Source: Microbacterium arborescens (GTDB taxonomy: Bacteria; Actinomycetota; Actinomycetes; Actinomycetales; Microbacteriaceae). Taken from it: a DNA stretch of 64,000 nt. The stretch is from contig NZ_CP128474.1 of assembly GCF_030369635.1 (NCBI RefSeq), forward strand, positions 2,976,001-3,040,000, given 5' to 3'. Positions within the stretch are counted from its first letter, which is position 1. Every line of letters starts with the position of its first letter. The notes below the pieces were generated by a model. That model saw nothing but the letters and a program-made list of their open reading frames with translations. It did not search any database and was not told the origin of the DNA. Below are positions 1 to 15,800 of this stretch, one piece after another. The translations under genes were made by a program, and so were the position numbers.

Positions 1-1446
1 GTTCGCCTCGACGCGGAACTCGCGCTTCATGCGGTCGACGAGGATGTCGAGGTGCAGCTCGCCCATGCCCTTGATGACGGTCTGACCCGTCTCGGGGTTG
101 AGCTCGGTGCGGAACGTCGGGTCCTCTTCGGCGAGCTTCTGGATGGCGACACCCAGCTTCTCCTGGTCGGCCTTGGTCTTCGGCTCGATCGCGACCTCGA
201 TGACGGGCTCGGGGAACGTCATCGACTCGAGGACGACGGGCTCCGCCGGGTCGGCCAGGGTGTCACCGGTGGTGGTGTCCTTCAGGCCGATGACGGCGTA
301 GATGTTGCCCGCGGTGAGCGAGTCGACCGGGTTCTCCTTGTTGGCGTGCATCTGGAAGATCTTCCCGATGCGCTCCTTCTTGCCCTTGGTCGAGTTGATG
401 ACCTGCGCGCCCGAGTCGAGGTGACCCGAGTACACGCGGACGTAGGTGAGGCGACCGAAGAACGGGTGCACGGCGACCTTGAACGCCAGCGCCGCGAACG
501 GGTCGTTGGCGTCGGGGTGACGCTCGATGATCTTCTCTTCGTCCTTCGGGTCGTGCGCCTCGATGGCGGGCACGTCGAGGGGCGAGGGGAGGAAGTCGAC
601 GACCGCGTCGAGCATGGGCTGCACACCGCGGTTCTTGAACGCCGAGCCGCAGAGCACGGGGTACAGGTCGCCCGCGACGGTGAGCTTGCGGATCGCGCCC
701 TTGATCTCGGCGACGGTCAGCTCTTCACCGCCGAAGAACTTCTCGAGCAGCGCGTCGTCGGACTCGGCGACGGTCTCGAGGAGCCGCTGGCGGTACTCGG
801 CGGCCTTGTCGGCGAGGTCGGCCGGGATCTCCTGGATCTCGTACTTCGCGCCCATGGTCACGTCACCCTTGGCGTCGCCGGGCCAGACCAGCGCGCGCAT
901 CTCGACGAGGTCGATGACGCCCACGAAGTCGTTCTCGGCGCCGATCGGGAGCTGCAGCACGAGCGGCTTGGCACCCAGGCGGCTGACGATGGTGTCGACG
1001 GTGAAGTAGAAGTCGGCGCCCAGCTTGTCCATCTTGTTGACGAAGCAGATGCGGGGGACGTCGTACTTGTCGGCCTGACGCCAGACGGTCTCGGACTGGG
1101 GCTCGACGCCCTCCTTGCCGTCGAAGACCGCCACCGCGCCGTCGAGGACGCGCAGCGAACGCTCGACCTCGACCGTGAAGTCGACGTGGCCGGGGGTGTC
1201 GATGATGTTGATCTGGTTCTTGTTCCAGAAGCAGGTCACGGCGGCAGACGTGATCGTGATGCCGCGCTCCTTCTCCTGCTCCATCCAGTCGGTGGTCGAG
1301 GCGCCGTCGTGCGTCTCGCCGAGCTTGTGGTTGACGCCCGTGTAGAACAGGATGCGCTCGGTCGTCGTCGTCTTGCCGGCATCGATGTGCGCCATGATGC
1401 CGATATTGCGGACCTTGTTGAGGTCGGTGAGCACTTCTTGTGCCAC
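1..1446 (-). CDS. fusA: Elongation factor G, N-terminal 482 codons (3' end outside window)
   Basis: EF-G is the GTPase that drives ribosomal translocation and, with RRF, ribosome recycling. The reverse strand encodes the classical translational GTPase motifs: the P-loop AHIDAGKTT near residues 16-24, DTPGHVD near residue 80 and NKMD near residue 135. A GTG start at 1446 is chosen because AGGAA lies about 8 bases upstream and it gives the usual EF-G N-terminus before the P-loop. The family is about 700 residues long, so roughly the last third lies beyond the left edge. It is the third gene of the str operon, 69 bases after rpsG. Nothing looks abnormal in the visible part. Identification is certain; only the exact start has slight doubt. 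Confidence 0.97.
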   Translation of the reverse strand, partial: MAQEVLTDLNKVRNIGIMAHIDAGKTTTTERILFYTGVNHKLGETHDGASTTDWMEQEKERGITITSAAVTCFWNKNQINIIDTPGHVDFTVEVERSLRVLDGAVAVFDGKEGVEPQSETVWRQADKYDVPRICFVNKMDKLGADFYFTVDTIVSRLGAKPLVLQLPIGAENDFVGVIDLVEMRALVWPGDAKGDVTMGAKYEIQEIPADLADKAAEYRQRLLETVAESDDALLEKFFGGEELTVAEIKGAIRKLTVAGDLYPVLCGSAFKNRGVQPMLDAVVDFLPSPLDVPAIEAHDPKDEEKIIERHPDANDPFAALAFKVAVHPFFGRLTYVRVYSGHLDSGAQVINSTKGKKERIGKIFQMHANKENPVDSLTAGNIYAVIGLKDTTTGDTLADPAEPVVLESMTFPEPVIEVAIEPKTKADQEKLGVAIQKLAEEDPTFRTELNPETGQTVIKGMGELHLDILVDRMKREFRVEAN

Positions 1447-1515
1447 GGGCTGTTCCTTACGTTTGGTCGGGAGCGCCGGCCGGGGAGGTTCCCCCGGCCG
1501 GCACCGAGAAGCTGT

Positions 1516-1986
1516 TTACCAGCGGTAGTGCGCGAAGGCGCGGTTCGACTCGGCCATCTTGTGGGTGTCTTCGCGGCGCTTGACCGCGGCACCGAGGCCG
1601 TTCGAGGCGTCGAGGATCTCGTTCTGCAGGCGCTCGGTCATCGTCTTCTCACGACGGCCCTTGGCGTACGAGACGAGCCAGCGCAGCGCGAGCGTGTTCG
1701 CGCGGTGCGGCTTGACCTCGACGGGCACCTGGTAGGTCGAGCCACCGACGCGGCGGCTCTTGACCTCGAGGGTCGGACGGACGTTGTCGAGCGCCTTTTT
1801 CAGCGTCGCGACGGCGTCCTGGCCGTTCTTGGCCTCGACACCCTTGAGCGCGGTGTAGACGATCGACTCGGCGATGGACTTCTTGCCGTCGACGAGGATC
1901 TTGTTGACGAGCTGCGTGACGATCGGAGCACCGTAGACCGGGTCGTTGACGACGACGCGGCGGGGCGCGGGTCCCTTACGAGGCAT
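1516..1986 (-). CDS. rpsG: 30S ribosomal protein S7
   Basis: This 156-residue protein begins [10 protein letters not shown] and ends YRW, the size and termini expected for bacterial S7. S7 nucleates assembly of the 30S head by binding the 3' major domain of 16S rRNA and lies near the exit site. The gene sits 5 bases downstream of rpsL and upstream of fusA on the same strand, the conserved str operon order. In other bacteria S7 is the translational autoregulator of this operon by binding the rpsL-rpsG spacer; here that spacer is only 5 bases, so the classical E. coli-type site cannot be present in the same form. The ATG start is unambiguous. Confidence 0.98.
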   Translation of the reverse strand: MPRKGPAPRRVVVNDPVYGAPIVTQLVNKILVDGKKSIAESIVYTALKGVEAKNGQDAVATLKKALDNVRPTLEVKSRRVGGSTYQVPVEVKPHRANTLALRWLVSYAKGRREKTMTERLQNEILDASNGLGAAVKRREDTHKMAESNRAFAHYRW

Positions 1987-1991
1987 CTAAC

Positions 1992-2360
1992 TCAACCCTT
2001 CTTCGCGCCGTAGCGGCTGCGAGCCTGCTTACGGTTCTTGACGGCCTGGGTGTCGAGCGCACCGCGGACGATCTTGTAACGGACACCGGGGAGGTCCTTC
2101 ACACGACCACCGCGGACGAGCACGAGCGAGTGCTCCTGCAGGTTGTGGCCCTCGCCGGGGATGTAGGCGGTGACCTCGGTGCCGTTGCGGAGCTTGACAC
2201 GTGCGACCTTGCGCATGGCCGAGTTCGGCTTCTTGGGCGTGGTCGTGTACACGCGGGTGCAGACACCCGCCTGCTGGGGGTTCGCCTTCAGAGCGGGCGC
2301 CTTGGTCTTGGTGACCTTCGGCGAGCGACCCTTGCGAACCAACTGCTGAATGGTTGGCAC
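1992..2360 (-). CDS. rpsL: 30S ribosomal protein S12
   Basis: S12 lies at the decoding centre and controls translational accuracy. The 122-residue product starts [11 protein letters not shown] after a GTG initiator at 2360, which is preceded by AAGGAGAG with normal spacing; the longer open frame starting at 2408 adds residues absent from the family. The streptomycin-determining loop reads TTPKKPNSA and the second one [11 protein letters not shown], so both lysines linked to susceptibility are wild type. It is the first gene of the str operon and is preceded by a leader of roughly 200 bases from the promoter assigned near 2565-2593. Confidence 0.98.
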   Translation of the reverse strand: MPTIQQLVRKGRSPKVTKTKAPALKANPQQAGVCTRVYTTTPKKPNSAMRKVARVKLRNGTEVTAYIPGEGHNLQEHSLVLVRGGRVKDLPGVRYKIVRGALDTQAVKNRKQARSRYGAKKG

Positions 2361-2564
2361 GTTCTCTCCTTGTAGTGCTGCACGGTGACAGCGTCGTGGT
2401 TTCACCACAGATCCACCGGCGCGTCACGAATGCTGCGTTTTCGAAGGGTGGATATGCCGTGGGGGCGTCCTGTTCGCAGGACGATCCCGATTCGCGTGCT
2501 CCGCCTCGACCTGACCATCGGACCGAGGCACGACGCAGGGCGCGCACGAGCGCACACCCGATCA

Positions 2565-2593
2565 ATGATACGCCTCTGCGGCGAGGCGGGCAA
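2565..2593 (-). promoter_or_regulatory. Putative str operon promoter with inverted repeat in the spacer
   Basis: Read on the minus strand, TTGCCC (2588-2593), a 17-base spacer and TATCAT (2565-2570) form a good housekeeping promoter. It would start RNA near 2558 and give an rpsL leader of about 200 bases. The spacer contains CGCCTC/GAGGCG arms (2571-2576 and 2583-2588) that could act as an operator or as a hairpin ending the FHA-protein transcript. A second hairpin, CGTCCT/AGGACG (2466-2471, 2478-2483), lies in the leader. Start site not measured; inferred from sequence. Confidence 0.55.
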
Positions 2594-2621
2594 ACGCCGA
2601 CGGATGCCGGTGGTATCGGTC

Positions 2622-4364
2622 TCAGGCTCCGGGCCGCTCGATACGCAGTTCCGCGTCGCCCAGGAGGAAACGCTCGCCCGCCGGAGCGTCGGATCCGGGC
2701 TCGAGCTCGATCTCGGTTCCGAGGAAGTTGGTGAGGACGACGCCGTTCGTCGAATGGAGGTCGGTGATGTGCCACAGCCCCGACCGCAGCTCCAGTCGCG
2801 CGTGCGTCTTGGACACCGTGCGCGTGCTGTCCTCGATGGCGACGAGCTGGGCACGGGGATATTCCGGGTCGGGCGCGGGCTGACGTCCGACGATGGCGAC
2901 GTCGCCGGTCAGCGGCGCGATCTCGCCGTCGGGCAGCACCAGCTGCCAGTAGACCCGGCGGCGCGCCACGACGACGGTGTGGTCGATGTCGCCGTCGTCG
3001 GGCCCTTCTGCCCGGCGGAGCTGTGCGGGCACCGCCGCCTCCGCCGTCCGCGGTGCGCCGGCCGCGGGAGCGCTCGCGACAGCGGAGACCTCGTCGGACA
3101 GCTCGGGGAACTCATCGGGGGTCCGCGCGAATGCGCGGCGGGCGATCGGCGTGGCGGGAACGGCATCCCACGTCCGGCGTCCCGCGCCGAGACCGGAGGC
3201 GGCGTCGGGATCGGCGAACGAGGGCACCACCCCGGGGCGGTCGGATGCCGCGCGCGACGGGAACGGCGACGGCGAGATCGCCGAGACGTCGTCGATCTCC
3301 GACGGCCAGCGGGCGTCGTCCGAGCCGTCGTCGTCAGCGTCTGAGCTTTCCGACGCGACGTCGGCGGGCTCCGGGCGAGTCTCAGCCGCCGGCGCCGGCT
3401 CGCGGAGGATCGGCTCGCGCGCCTCCCGCGGTGCCGGCTCGGAGAACGCGGGCCTGCGGTCGGGCTGCGGCTCGTCGACCGGGGCGCCCTCGGTGGACGC
3501 GACCGGCGAATCGCGCTCGGCGGAAGCGGATGCCGCGGCCCGCGGCTCGACTGCGGGCGCGGGCTCCGACCCGGGCGCGAGCTGGGGCTCGCGCTCGCGC
3601 TCGGGCTCGGGCTCGGGCTCGACAGCAGCAGCATCGCCCGCGAACGGTACGACCGCGGCAGCCGGTGCGGTCGTAGGCGTCGAGAGGTCGGCGGCGGGCT
3701 CCGGAACGGCGGCGGGCTCCGGAACGGCGGCGGGGGCGAAGGGCGACGGCGGCGCCCACGGCGAAGGTTGCAGGCCTGTCGGCGTCTCCTCGCGCTCGGC
3801 GACAGCTTCGCCGCTGGCGGCCAGCGGCTCGGGGCTGAAGTGCCGCGCGGACAGCGTCGGGGTGGCGAGCGTCGGCGGCGCCGTGGGCTCCGGAGCGCGA
3901 GGCGACCGCATCTGCGGGTCGTCCTGCTCCGACTCGGACAGCGGCGGGGTGAAGACCCAGGGCGGCGGCGTGACCTCGGCGGTGCGCTCCTGGCGCCAAC
4001 GGGCGGGCCCGAGTCCCAGGATGCTCGCCCACACGACGAAGAGCAGAGCGGCGAGCACCGTCATGCCGGGCCCGACGCCGAAGCCCCGTCCGATGCGGTT
4101 CGCGGAGATCACCAGCAGCACGTAGACCACGAGGGGACCGGCCACGGGGAAGAGGCCGATGAGCACGAGCCACGGGCTGAACCCGGCGATGCGCAGCACC
4201 ACGGCGATGTTCAGCACGGGCACCCACCCCTGCCACGGCTCCTCGTCGGTCTTGCGGAACAGGCCGGCCAGCGCGAGCGCTGTCCAGACGTACAAGACCG
4301 CACCCAGCACCGTCGAGAGAACGACGAGGAGGATGAGGAGCGATTCGTTGGCGGAGGTGGTCAT
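2622..4364 (-). CDS. Membrane protein with DUF5684-like N-terminus and C-terminal FHA domain
   Basis: The 580-residue protein has about four hydrophobic segments in its first 125 residues (for example LLILLVVLSTVLGAVLYVW and a stretch around VLAALLFVVWASILGLG). These are followed by about 330 residues of proline-, alanine- and glutamate-rich linker, then a forkhead-associated domain in the last 100 residues. The FHA hallmarks are visible: IVGRQ, S-x-x-H (VSKTHARLEL) and the TDLHSTNG turn. FHA domains bind phosphothreonine, so in actinobacteria such proteins usually link Ser/Thr kinases to membrane events; the partner is unknown. The linker contains an exact tandem duplication encoding VPEPAA twice and a PEPEPERERE run, typical of repeat slippage. 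It lies 40 bases after an unknown gene on the same strand, so they may be co-transcribed. Confidence 0.8.
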   Translation of the reverse strand: MTTSANESLLILLVVLSTVLGAVLYVWTALALAGLFRKTDEEPWQGWVPVLNIAVVLRIAGFSPWLVLIGLFPVAGPLVVYVLLVISANRIGRGFGVGPGMTVLAALLFVVWASILGLGPARWRQERTAEVTPPPWVFTPPLSESEQDDPQMRSPRAPEPTAPPTLATPTLSARHFSPEPLAASGEAVAEREETPTGLQPSPWAPPSPFAPAAVPEPAAVPEPAADLSTPTTAPAAAVVPFAGDAAAVEPEPEPEREREPQLAPGSEPAPAVEPRAAASASAERDSPVASTEGAPVDEPQPDRRPAFSEPAPREAREPILREPAPAAETRPEPADVASESSDADDDGSDDARWPSEIDDVSAISPSPFPSRAASDRPGVVPSFADPDAASGLGAGRRTWDAVPATPIARRAFARTPDEFPELSDEVSAVASAPAAGAPRTAEAAVPAQLRRAEGPDDGDIDHTVVVARRRVYWQLVLPDGEIAPLTGDVAIVGRQPAPDPEYPRAQLVAIEDSTRTVSKTHARLELRSGLWHITDLHSTNGVVLTNFLGTEIELEPGSDAPAGERFLLGDAELRIERPGA

Positions 4365-4404
4365 CGCATCCCACGATAGGGCCAGCGGCGCTCGACCACC
4401 GTCG

Positions 4405-5067
4405 TCACACCGCGCCGCCGCGATCGGGGCCCGGTTCGAAGGGAGCGTCGAGTGACCGGGTGAGCTCGGCGAGCATCGCCTCGATCTGCGGTTCCACATG
4501 CTGCGCCACGGCCGCCTGAACGCGGAGCCGGTGGTGCAGGAGCACCGCGCACACCTCGCGCCCGATCATGTTCGCGTAGTCGTCGGCGAGACCCACCTCT
4601 TGACGCAGGGCCGCCTTGGCCTCGCTGCTGAGCGGCGGGAGATCGGGCACCGCCTGGTCGGATTCCTGAGCCAGCCCCGAGATCGTGAAGAGGAACGGCG
4701 CTCCAGCCACCGGATCGGGGTCGAGCGGCAGACCTTCGAACTCGGGCTCGAGGCCCTCTGCCGGACGATAGCTGCGTGCCCGGTTGCGCGCGGCCTGCTG
4801 ATCGAGCTCGGCCTGCAGCATCGGCAGGTTGCGCGAGGTGTACTCCGCGACGGCGGCATCCACGATGGACTTCATGCGCGTGGACAGACCGTGCTGCACC
4901 CCGTGGGGAACGTCGGATCCGAGACCGACCGCCGACAGGACGGGCGAGCCGATGCACCGCCGACAGGGAGCGACCCGACCGCGGTGCGTTGCCGGCTGCC
5001 AGCGCGGCAGCCAACGCAGCCAGGCATCCACCGCCTGGCTGACCTGGGTCTCGATCGACCGCTCCAC
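4405..5067 (-). CDS. Conserved hypothetical protein, CxxC-containing
   Basis: I do not recognise the family of this 220-residue protein. It has no signal peptide or membrane segment. Near the N-terminus there is a CRRC pair (residues about 35-38), which could bind zinc or be redox active. The rest is acidic and helical, with many Glu, Leu and Ala, including segments around 'DAAVAEYTSRNLPMLQAEL' and a Leu-rich C-terminal third that may form coiled coil. The GTG start at 5067 is supported by the hexamer GACAAT placed exactly 6 bases upstream, the spacing seen at leaderless genes throughout the window. It is followed on the same strand by the FHA membrane protein and preceded by two membrane proteins. 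Confidence 0.7.
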   Translation of the reverse strand: MERSIETQVSQAVDAWLRWLPRWQPATHRGRVAPCRRCIGSPVLSAVGLGSDVPHGVQHGLSTRMKSIVDAAVAEYTSRNLPMLQAELDQQAARNRARSYRPAEGLEPEFEGLPLDPDPVAGAPFLFTISGLAQESDQAVPDLPPLSSEAKAALRQEVGLADDYANMIGREVCAVLLHHRLRVQAAVAQHVEPQIEAMLAELTRSLDAPFEPGPDRGGAV

Positions 5068-5112
5068 GGGCCTATTGTCGCCGATCCGGGCCGATGACGC
5101 GGGGATTTCGCG

Positions 5113-5586
5113 TCATTCGTCCTCATCGCGTTCCCAGGCCCACCGCGGCGGCGTCGCCCGCGTGCGAACCAGGGCTACCGCCGACCACCCCGCTGTCGCC
5201 GCGGCGATGACGAGGAGCACGCCGAACCACGACACCGCGAAGCCGCCGGCCGCCGCGAGGGCGCGGGCCGCGTCGACCCCCACGAACAGGGCCGATCCGA
5301 CGAGCCCGACGAGGTATCCCAACAGCGACACGACCCCCGTCAGGGCCGCGATCGCATACGACGGCCGTGCCGCGCGCAGCGTGCTGGCGAGGACCGCTGC
5401 GACCGCGACGACCGCACCGGCGAACCCGACAGCGCCGGGGACCGGTCCGAGGCCACGGACGGCGACGACATCCTGCCCCGTCGCGAGGCTCAGGATGCCG
5501 AGGCCGCAGATGGCGAGCGCCCCGAAGCCCACGACCGCGAAAGCGGTGGCGAGCCCGGGGCGCATTCCGCCGGAGGGGGTGGACAT
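5113..5586 (-). CDS. Small four-helix membrane protein, function unknown
   Basis: The 157-residue product has four clear hydrophobic segments, roughly residues 12-33, 45-65, 78-105 and 120-142, and a charged cytoplasmic tail ending in an Arg-Trp-Glu-rich stretch (WAWERDEDE). No enzymatic motif is visible. Its ATG shares one base with the TGA stop of the preceding gene (TGATG), a strong sign of translational coupling, so the two membrane proteins probably act together. I cannot name a family; an accessory subunit or envelope protein specific to actinobacteria is most likely. Confidence 0.75.
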   Translation of the reverse strand: MSTPSGGMRPGLATAFAVVGFGALAICGLGILSLATGQDVVAVRGLGPVPGAVGFAGAVVAVAAVLASTLRAARPSYAIAALTGVVSLLGYLVGLVGSALFVGVDAARALAAAGGFAVSWFGVLLVIAAATAGWSAVALVRTRATPPRWAWERDEDE

Positions 5587-6686
5587 CAGTAGCGGTGCAG
5601 CTGCGGCCCCGCCTCGAGGGTGCGCTCGTACTCGCGCTGCGCCTCGGCGTTGATCTCGGTGACGCGGCGACCGCGGGCGGCGACCCAGGCGCCGAACCAG
5701 ATCGTCAGCTCGCGACCGGCGACCAGAGCCACCAGCGCTAGGGGCGCGAATGCCTGCTCGCCGACGATCGTGAGCGCCTGGCTGGGCGCGATCGTCCAGA
5801 ACGGGGCCTGGAAGAGCTGTCCGGCGATGTGACCCGCGTAGGACGCGAGACCCACCAGCAGGCCGAGGAGGACCCAGAGACCCCACCGTCCGCGATTGAT
5901 GAACGCGCCCAGGATCCAGAACGCCAGGAAGAACACCGCGACGGGTACCCAGAACCACCACGAGGTGGCGGCTGCCAGAGCCTGGTCGGCGATGTTGGCG
6001 GTCGTGACCTCACCGCGCACGGCATCGATCCCCAGCGCCGCACCCAGGTAGATCAGCGCGAAGGCGATGGCGGCCAGGAGACCGATGGCGCCGGCCGCAC
6101 CGCGGTTGCCACGCGGGGTGGGCGCCTCGGGCGCCTGCACGAAGATGGGCTGCGGGCTCGGCGCGGCGGTCGCCGGGGTCTCGGCGACGGGCTCGCTCGC
6201 GCTCACCGTGCTCGCCCGATCGGCCTCGTCGGCACGGTAGGCGCGCGTCGCGGTATCGCTCGTGGCGGCTGCGCCGGCGGCGGCAGCGGTGCCGGAGGCA
6301 GCATCGGTGGTGGATGCCGCGGCATCCGGGTCTCCGGTGGTCGCGGTGTCCGCGTCGCGCGGGGAGTCCCACTCGCTGGGCGAGTTCCAGCTGTCGGAGG
6401 TCGCGGACGAGCCGACGGTGTCGGTGCGCTCGTCGTGCGAAGCGGCATCGATCCGGGCGGCATCCGCCGCAGCGGTCGTGCCGTCGGACGCGGGGCGCTC
6501 CGTGTCGTCAGCGGTCGCGGACCGCTCCGGGAGGTTGCCGGAGCCAGAGTATGCGGCGTCCCAGTCGTCGACCGAGACCGCACCGCGCGACGCCTCGGCG
6601 TCGGCGAGCCCTGCCCGGGCACTGCCCACGACGTCGTCCACCGGCTGCGGCTCGTCGACCGGCTCGCCGTACTTGGGGTCGCTCAT
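5586..6686 (-). CDS. Membrane protein with long acidic, low-complexity N-terminal region
   Basis: This 366-residue protein has two halves. Residues 1-190 are hydrophilic, rich in Ala, Asp, Ser and Thr, with no predicted fold and short repeated blocks such as AAASTTDAASG. Residues 195-366 carry four or five hydrophobic segments, ending in a charged tail (EYERTLEAGPQLHRY). The ATG at 6686 has a GAGGAG Shine-Dalgarno site 8 bases away, unlike many neighbours, which look leaderless. The stop overlaps the start of the next membrane gene by one base. The division resembles actinobacterial envelope proteins with an intrinsically disordered cytoplasmic domain; no function can be assigned. Confidence 0.75.
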   Translation of the reverse strand: MSDPKYGEPVDEPQPVDDVVGSARAGLADAEASRGAVSVDDWDAAYSGSGNLPERSATADDTERPASDGTTAAADAARIDAASHDERTDTVGSSATSDSWNSPSEWDSPRDADTATTGDPDAAASTTDAASGTAAAAGAAATSDTATRAYRADEADRASTVSASEPVAETPATAAPSPQPIFVQAPEAPTPRGNRGAAGAIGLLAAIAFALIYLGAALGIDAVRGEVTTANIADQALAAATSWWFWVPVAVFFLAFWILGAFINRGRWGLWVLLGLLVGLASYAGHIAGQLFQAPFWTIAPSQALTIVGEQAFAPLALVALVAGRELTIWFGAWVAARGRRVTEINAEAQREYERTLEAGPQLHRY

Positions 6687-6785
6687 GCGATGTGCTCCTC
6701 ACGCGGTGGCCGGTGCCGCCGCAGAGGCGAGGATATCCCGGCGACGGGGGCGCGCCGCGCAGGCGTGCCGACGTGTCTGCGCACC

Positions 6786-6809
6786 CGTCCGCAGGTGCGG
6801 ACGTATCGT
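6786..6809 (+). promoter_or_regulatory. Putative leaderless promoter with adjacent inverted repeat
   Basis: TATCGT (6804-6809) ends 6 bases before the ATG at 6816, suggesting the transcript starts at the start codon. Directly upstream is a 7-base inverted repeat, CGTCCGC-N4-GCGGACG (6786-6803), in the -35 position and within the divergent spacer shared with the minus-strand gene at 6686. A repressor or activator site for one or both genes is possible; there is no recognisable -35. Confidence 0.4.
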
Positions 6810-6815
6810 CGTCCC

Positions 6816-7463
6816 ATGACCTCGCGCGCCCTCCCCCGCCTCGCGCCCGCCGCGGTAGTCCTCGCGGTCGCGCTGCTCGCGGGCTGCGCGCCCGAACCCG
6901 GCACCGGCGCGGCCGCGACCCCGGGTGCGACCACGCCGGTCGACGCCGTCACCCCGACGCCCGCGATGACGGTATCGGCCGAGGCGGGCGGGCCGCCGCC
7001 GGCGGCATCCGGTTCGGTGGTGTCGACCACCGTGCTCCCCCGCGACTGCGCCGGCATCCTCGGCGCACCCGCCCGGACCGCGCTCGCATCCGTGCCGCTG
7101 AACGACCCGGCCTTCGGCGAGAGCGGACTCCGGGCCGACGGGTCGCTGCGCTGCGTCTGGGCTGACCCCGCCGCCGACACCGCCAAGATCGAGACGACCA
7201 TCGGCTACGCCGAGCGCAATCCCGTGATCGACTTCTTCAACGAGCTCACCGGCATCGGCTTCACCTGCTACGAACCGGCCGGAGGCGTGCGCTGCGAGAA
7301 GACCTGGCAGAACGCGCGCTACCCCGTCACAGACGGACGGACGCTGTTCTTCCGCGACGGCGTGCTGATCGACACCCAGTTCTCGCACCTCGCGCCCGAG
7401 GGCTACACGACGGGCATCATCGCGTCGCTCTGGCCCGCCGGCGCCGCGACGCCCGCGCCCTGA
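6816..7463 (+). CDS. Secreted lipoprotein, function unknown
   Basis: The 215-residue protein starts with a lipoprotein signal: a short basic stretch, a hydrophobic core (VVLAVALLAG) and the lipobox LLAGC with the modified cysteine at about residue 25. An Ala/Thr/Pro-rich tether of about 50 residues follows, then a compact domain with spaced cysteines (CAGIL, CVW, GFTCYE, CEKTW) that could form two disulfides outside the membrane. The ATG is placed 6 bases after a TATCGT hexamer, so the mRNA is probably leaderless. Its stop codon abuts the stop of the convergent gene, and that neighbour has a similar cysteine pattern, so the two may be distant homologues. Function unknown. Confidence 0.8.
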   Translation: MTSRALPRLAPAAVVLAVALLAGCAPEPGTGAAATPGATTPVDAVTPTPAMTVSAEAGGPPPAASGSVVSTTVLPRDCAGILGAPARTALASVPLNDPAFGESGLRADGSLRCVWADPAADTAKIETTIGYAERNPVIDFFNELTGIGFTCYEPAGGVRCEKTWQNARYPVTDGRTLFFRDGVLIDTQFSHLAPEGYTTGIIASLWPAGAATPAP

Positions 7464-8048
7464 TCAGCGGGACGGGGCGAAGACCGCGTTGCCGACGCGG
7501 CTCGCGTACTGCTCGGGATGCCACACCGACTGAGACGTCGAAACCCAGTGCCCCTCTCCCGCCTCGATCGTCTCGACGAGGTCGCCGTCAGTGCGCGAGC
7601 AGAGCGTGCGCACGCCGCTCTCATCGCACGTGAAGCCCTGAGCGGGCAGCGCGGATGCCGCGATCGAACCGGCATCCGTTCCCACCGATCCGACCGTCGT
7701 CGAGATCGACCCGGCATCCGAGGTCCACGCGCACGTGAAACGGACCTCGGGAGCAAGAGCCTCGACGAGGGCTGTCGCGGTCGAGACGGGGGCGTCCTGC
7801 GTCTGCTCGAGCTGGGCGCCGGGCGAGTACTGCAGCGTCACCCACAGCGCCTCCGGGTACAGCTCGCGGCACTGCTGCGGGCCATCGGCGGCCGCGGCGG
7901 CGGCACCCTCGTCGGCGCCTGCGCCGAGCATCCCCATGCCCGTCGTGACGAGCGGGACGGTCAGGAACGCGAGCACCCCGATCACGCCGGCGCAGAAGAC
8001 GCCGACGATCCAGGCGAAGACGACGTTCCGACCCCCGATGCGTGCCAC
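7464..8048 (-). CDS. Membrane-anchored extracytoplasmic protein with cysteine pairs
   Basis: The 194-residue product has one N-terminal membrane segment (about residues 8-38, with VFAWIVGVFCAGVIGVLAFL), an Ala-rich stalk and an outer domain containing CRELY, FTCAW, GFTCDES and TLCSR. The order and spacing of 'C...W', 'GF-C' and a final C resembles the convergent lipoprotein, which suggests common ancestry by divergent copying; this is by eye only. The GTG start at 8048 lies 6 bases after TAGCGT (8055-8060), so it is probably leaderless. Its stop (7464-7466) directly abuts that of the convergent gene, leaving no room for a terminator. Confidence 0.75.
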   Translation of the reverse strand: MARIGGRNVVFAWIVGVFCAGVIGVLAFLTVPLVTTGMGMLGAGADEGAAAAAADGPQQCRELYPEALWVTLQYSPGAQLEQTQDAPVSTATALVEALAPEVRFTCAWTSDAGSISTTVGSVGTDAGSIAASALPAQGFTCDESGVRTLCSRTDGDLVETIEAGEGHWVSTSQSVWHPEQYASRVGNAVFAPSR

Positions 8049-8094
8049 CTCTCCACGCTAATCCGGAGGAGTGCGCTCACGCCGACCGACACGA

Positions 8095-8127
8095 CGAAGG
8101 GCCCCGGGACATGCCCGGGGCCCTTCG
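8095..8127 (-). terminator. Hairpin terminator of the rpoBC operon
   Basis: A perfect 14-base stem (8095-8108 paired with 8114-8127) with a 5-base loop starts 17 bases beyond the rpoC stop codon. It lacks a U-run, as is usual in high-GC actinobacteria. It lies between rpoC and the promoter of the same-strand gene at 8048, so it should insulate that gene from rpoBC transcription. Confidence 0.8.
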
Positions 8128-8143
8128 CAGGATCAGCGATCGA

Positions 8144-12016
<3,873 letters not shown>

Positions 12017-12057
12017 TGATTCTCCTGTGTCGGAATTCTGTTCGTTGCCTGGCCGGA

Positions 12058-15552
<3,495 letters not shown>

Positions 15553-15711
15553 GGGGATTACCTCCGTGGCCCGGGTGGGGCCGGTTCCTTGTCGTCAGGT
15601 GGAGTGCTCCCGGTCCGAGCTCGCGCGTCTCACGCCGTCGGACGGGCGGAATCGCGCAGAGCACAAGCCGACCACCATATGAGGGCAAGGGGGACGGGAG
15701 CGCAACTACCA

Positions 15712-15740
15712 ACTATAGGCGGCGCGACGCGCCATGTCCA
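15712..15740 (-). promoter_or_regulatory. rpoB: Putative rpoB promoter
   Basis: On the minus strand TGGACA (15735-15740), exactly 17 bases, then TATAGT (15712-15717) is close to consensus for the housekeeping sigma factor. Transcription would start near 15705, giving an rpoB leader of about 150 bases. This fits the strong constitutive expression needed for RNA polymerase. The spacer contains the palindrome GGCGCG-ACGC-GCC, whose significance is unclear. Confidence 0.65.
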
Positions 15741-15749
15741 GCACAATCC

Positions 15750-15778
15750 TTGACGACCCCCGGATGCTGCGGTATAAA
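15750..15778 (+). promoter_or_regulatory. Near-consensus plus-strand promoter reading antisense into a lipoprotein gene
   Basis: TTGACG (15750-15755), a 17-base spacer and TATAAA (15773-15778) form the closest match to the sigma-70 consensus I see in the window. It points right, back to back with the rpoB promoter, and the expected start near 15785 lies only 16 bases before the 3' end of the minus-strand lipoprotein gene. No plus-strand gene follows, so the product would be antisense or non-coding RNA, possibly ending at the hairpin near 16458-16490. Confidence 0.5.
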
Positions 15779-15800
15779 TGCGCGCCACCCGGGACGATGG

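Noticed and set aside
52..2013. Long plus-strand open frame across fusA and rpsG
   Set aside because: It is antisense to genes with unmistakable EF-G and S7 sequence; the protein is Arg/Asp/Val-rich with no domain and arises from GC-rich third positions.
3600..3735. GGCTCG and 15-bp tandem repeats in the FHA gene as a regulatory repeat
   Set aside because: They encode the Pro-Glu and Val-Pro-Glu-Pro linker in frame and are adequately explained as coding low complexity.
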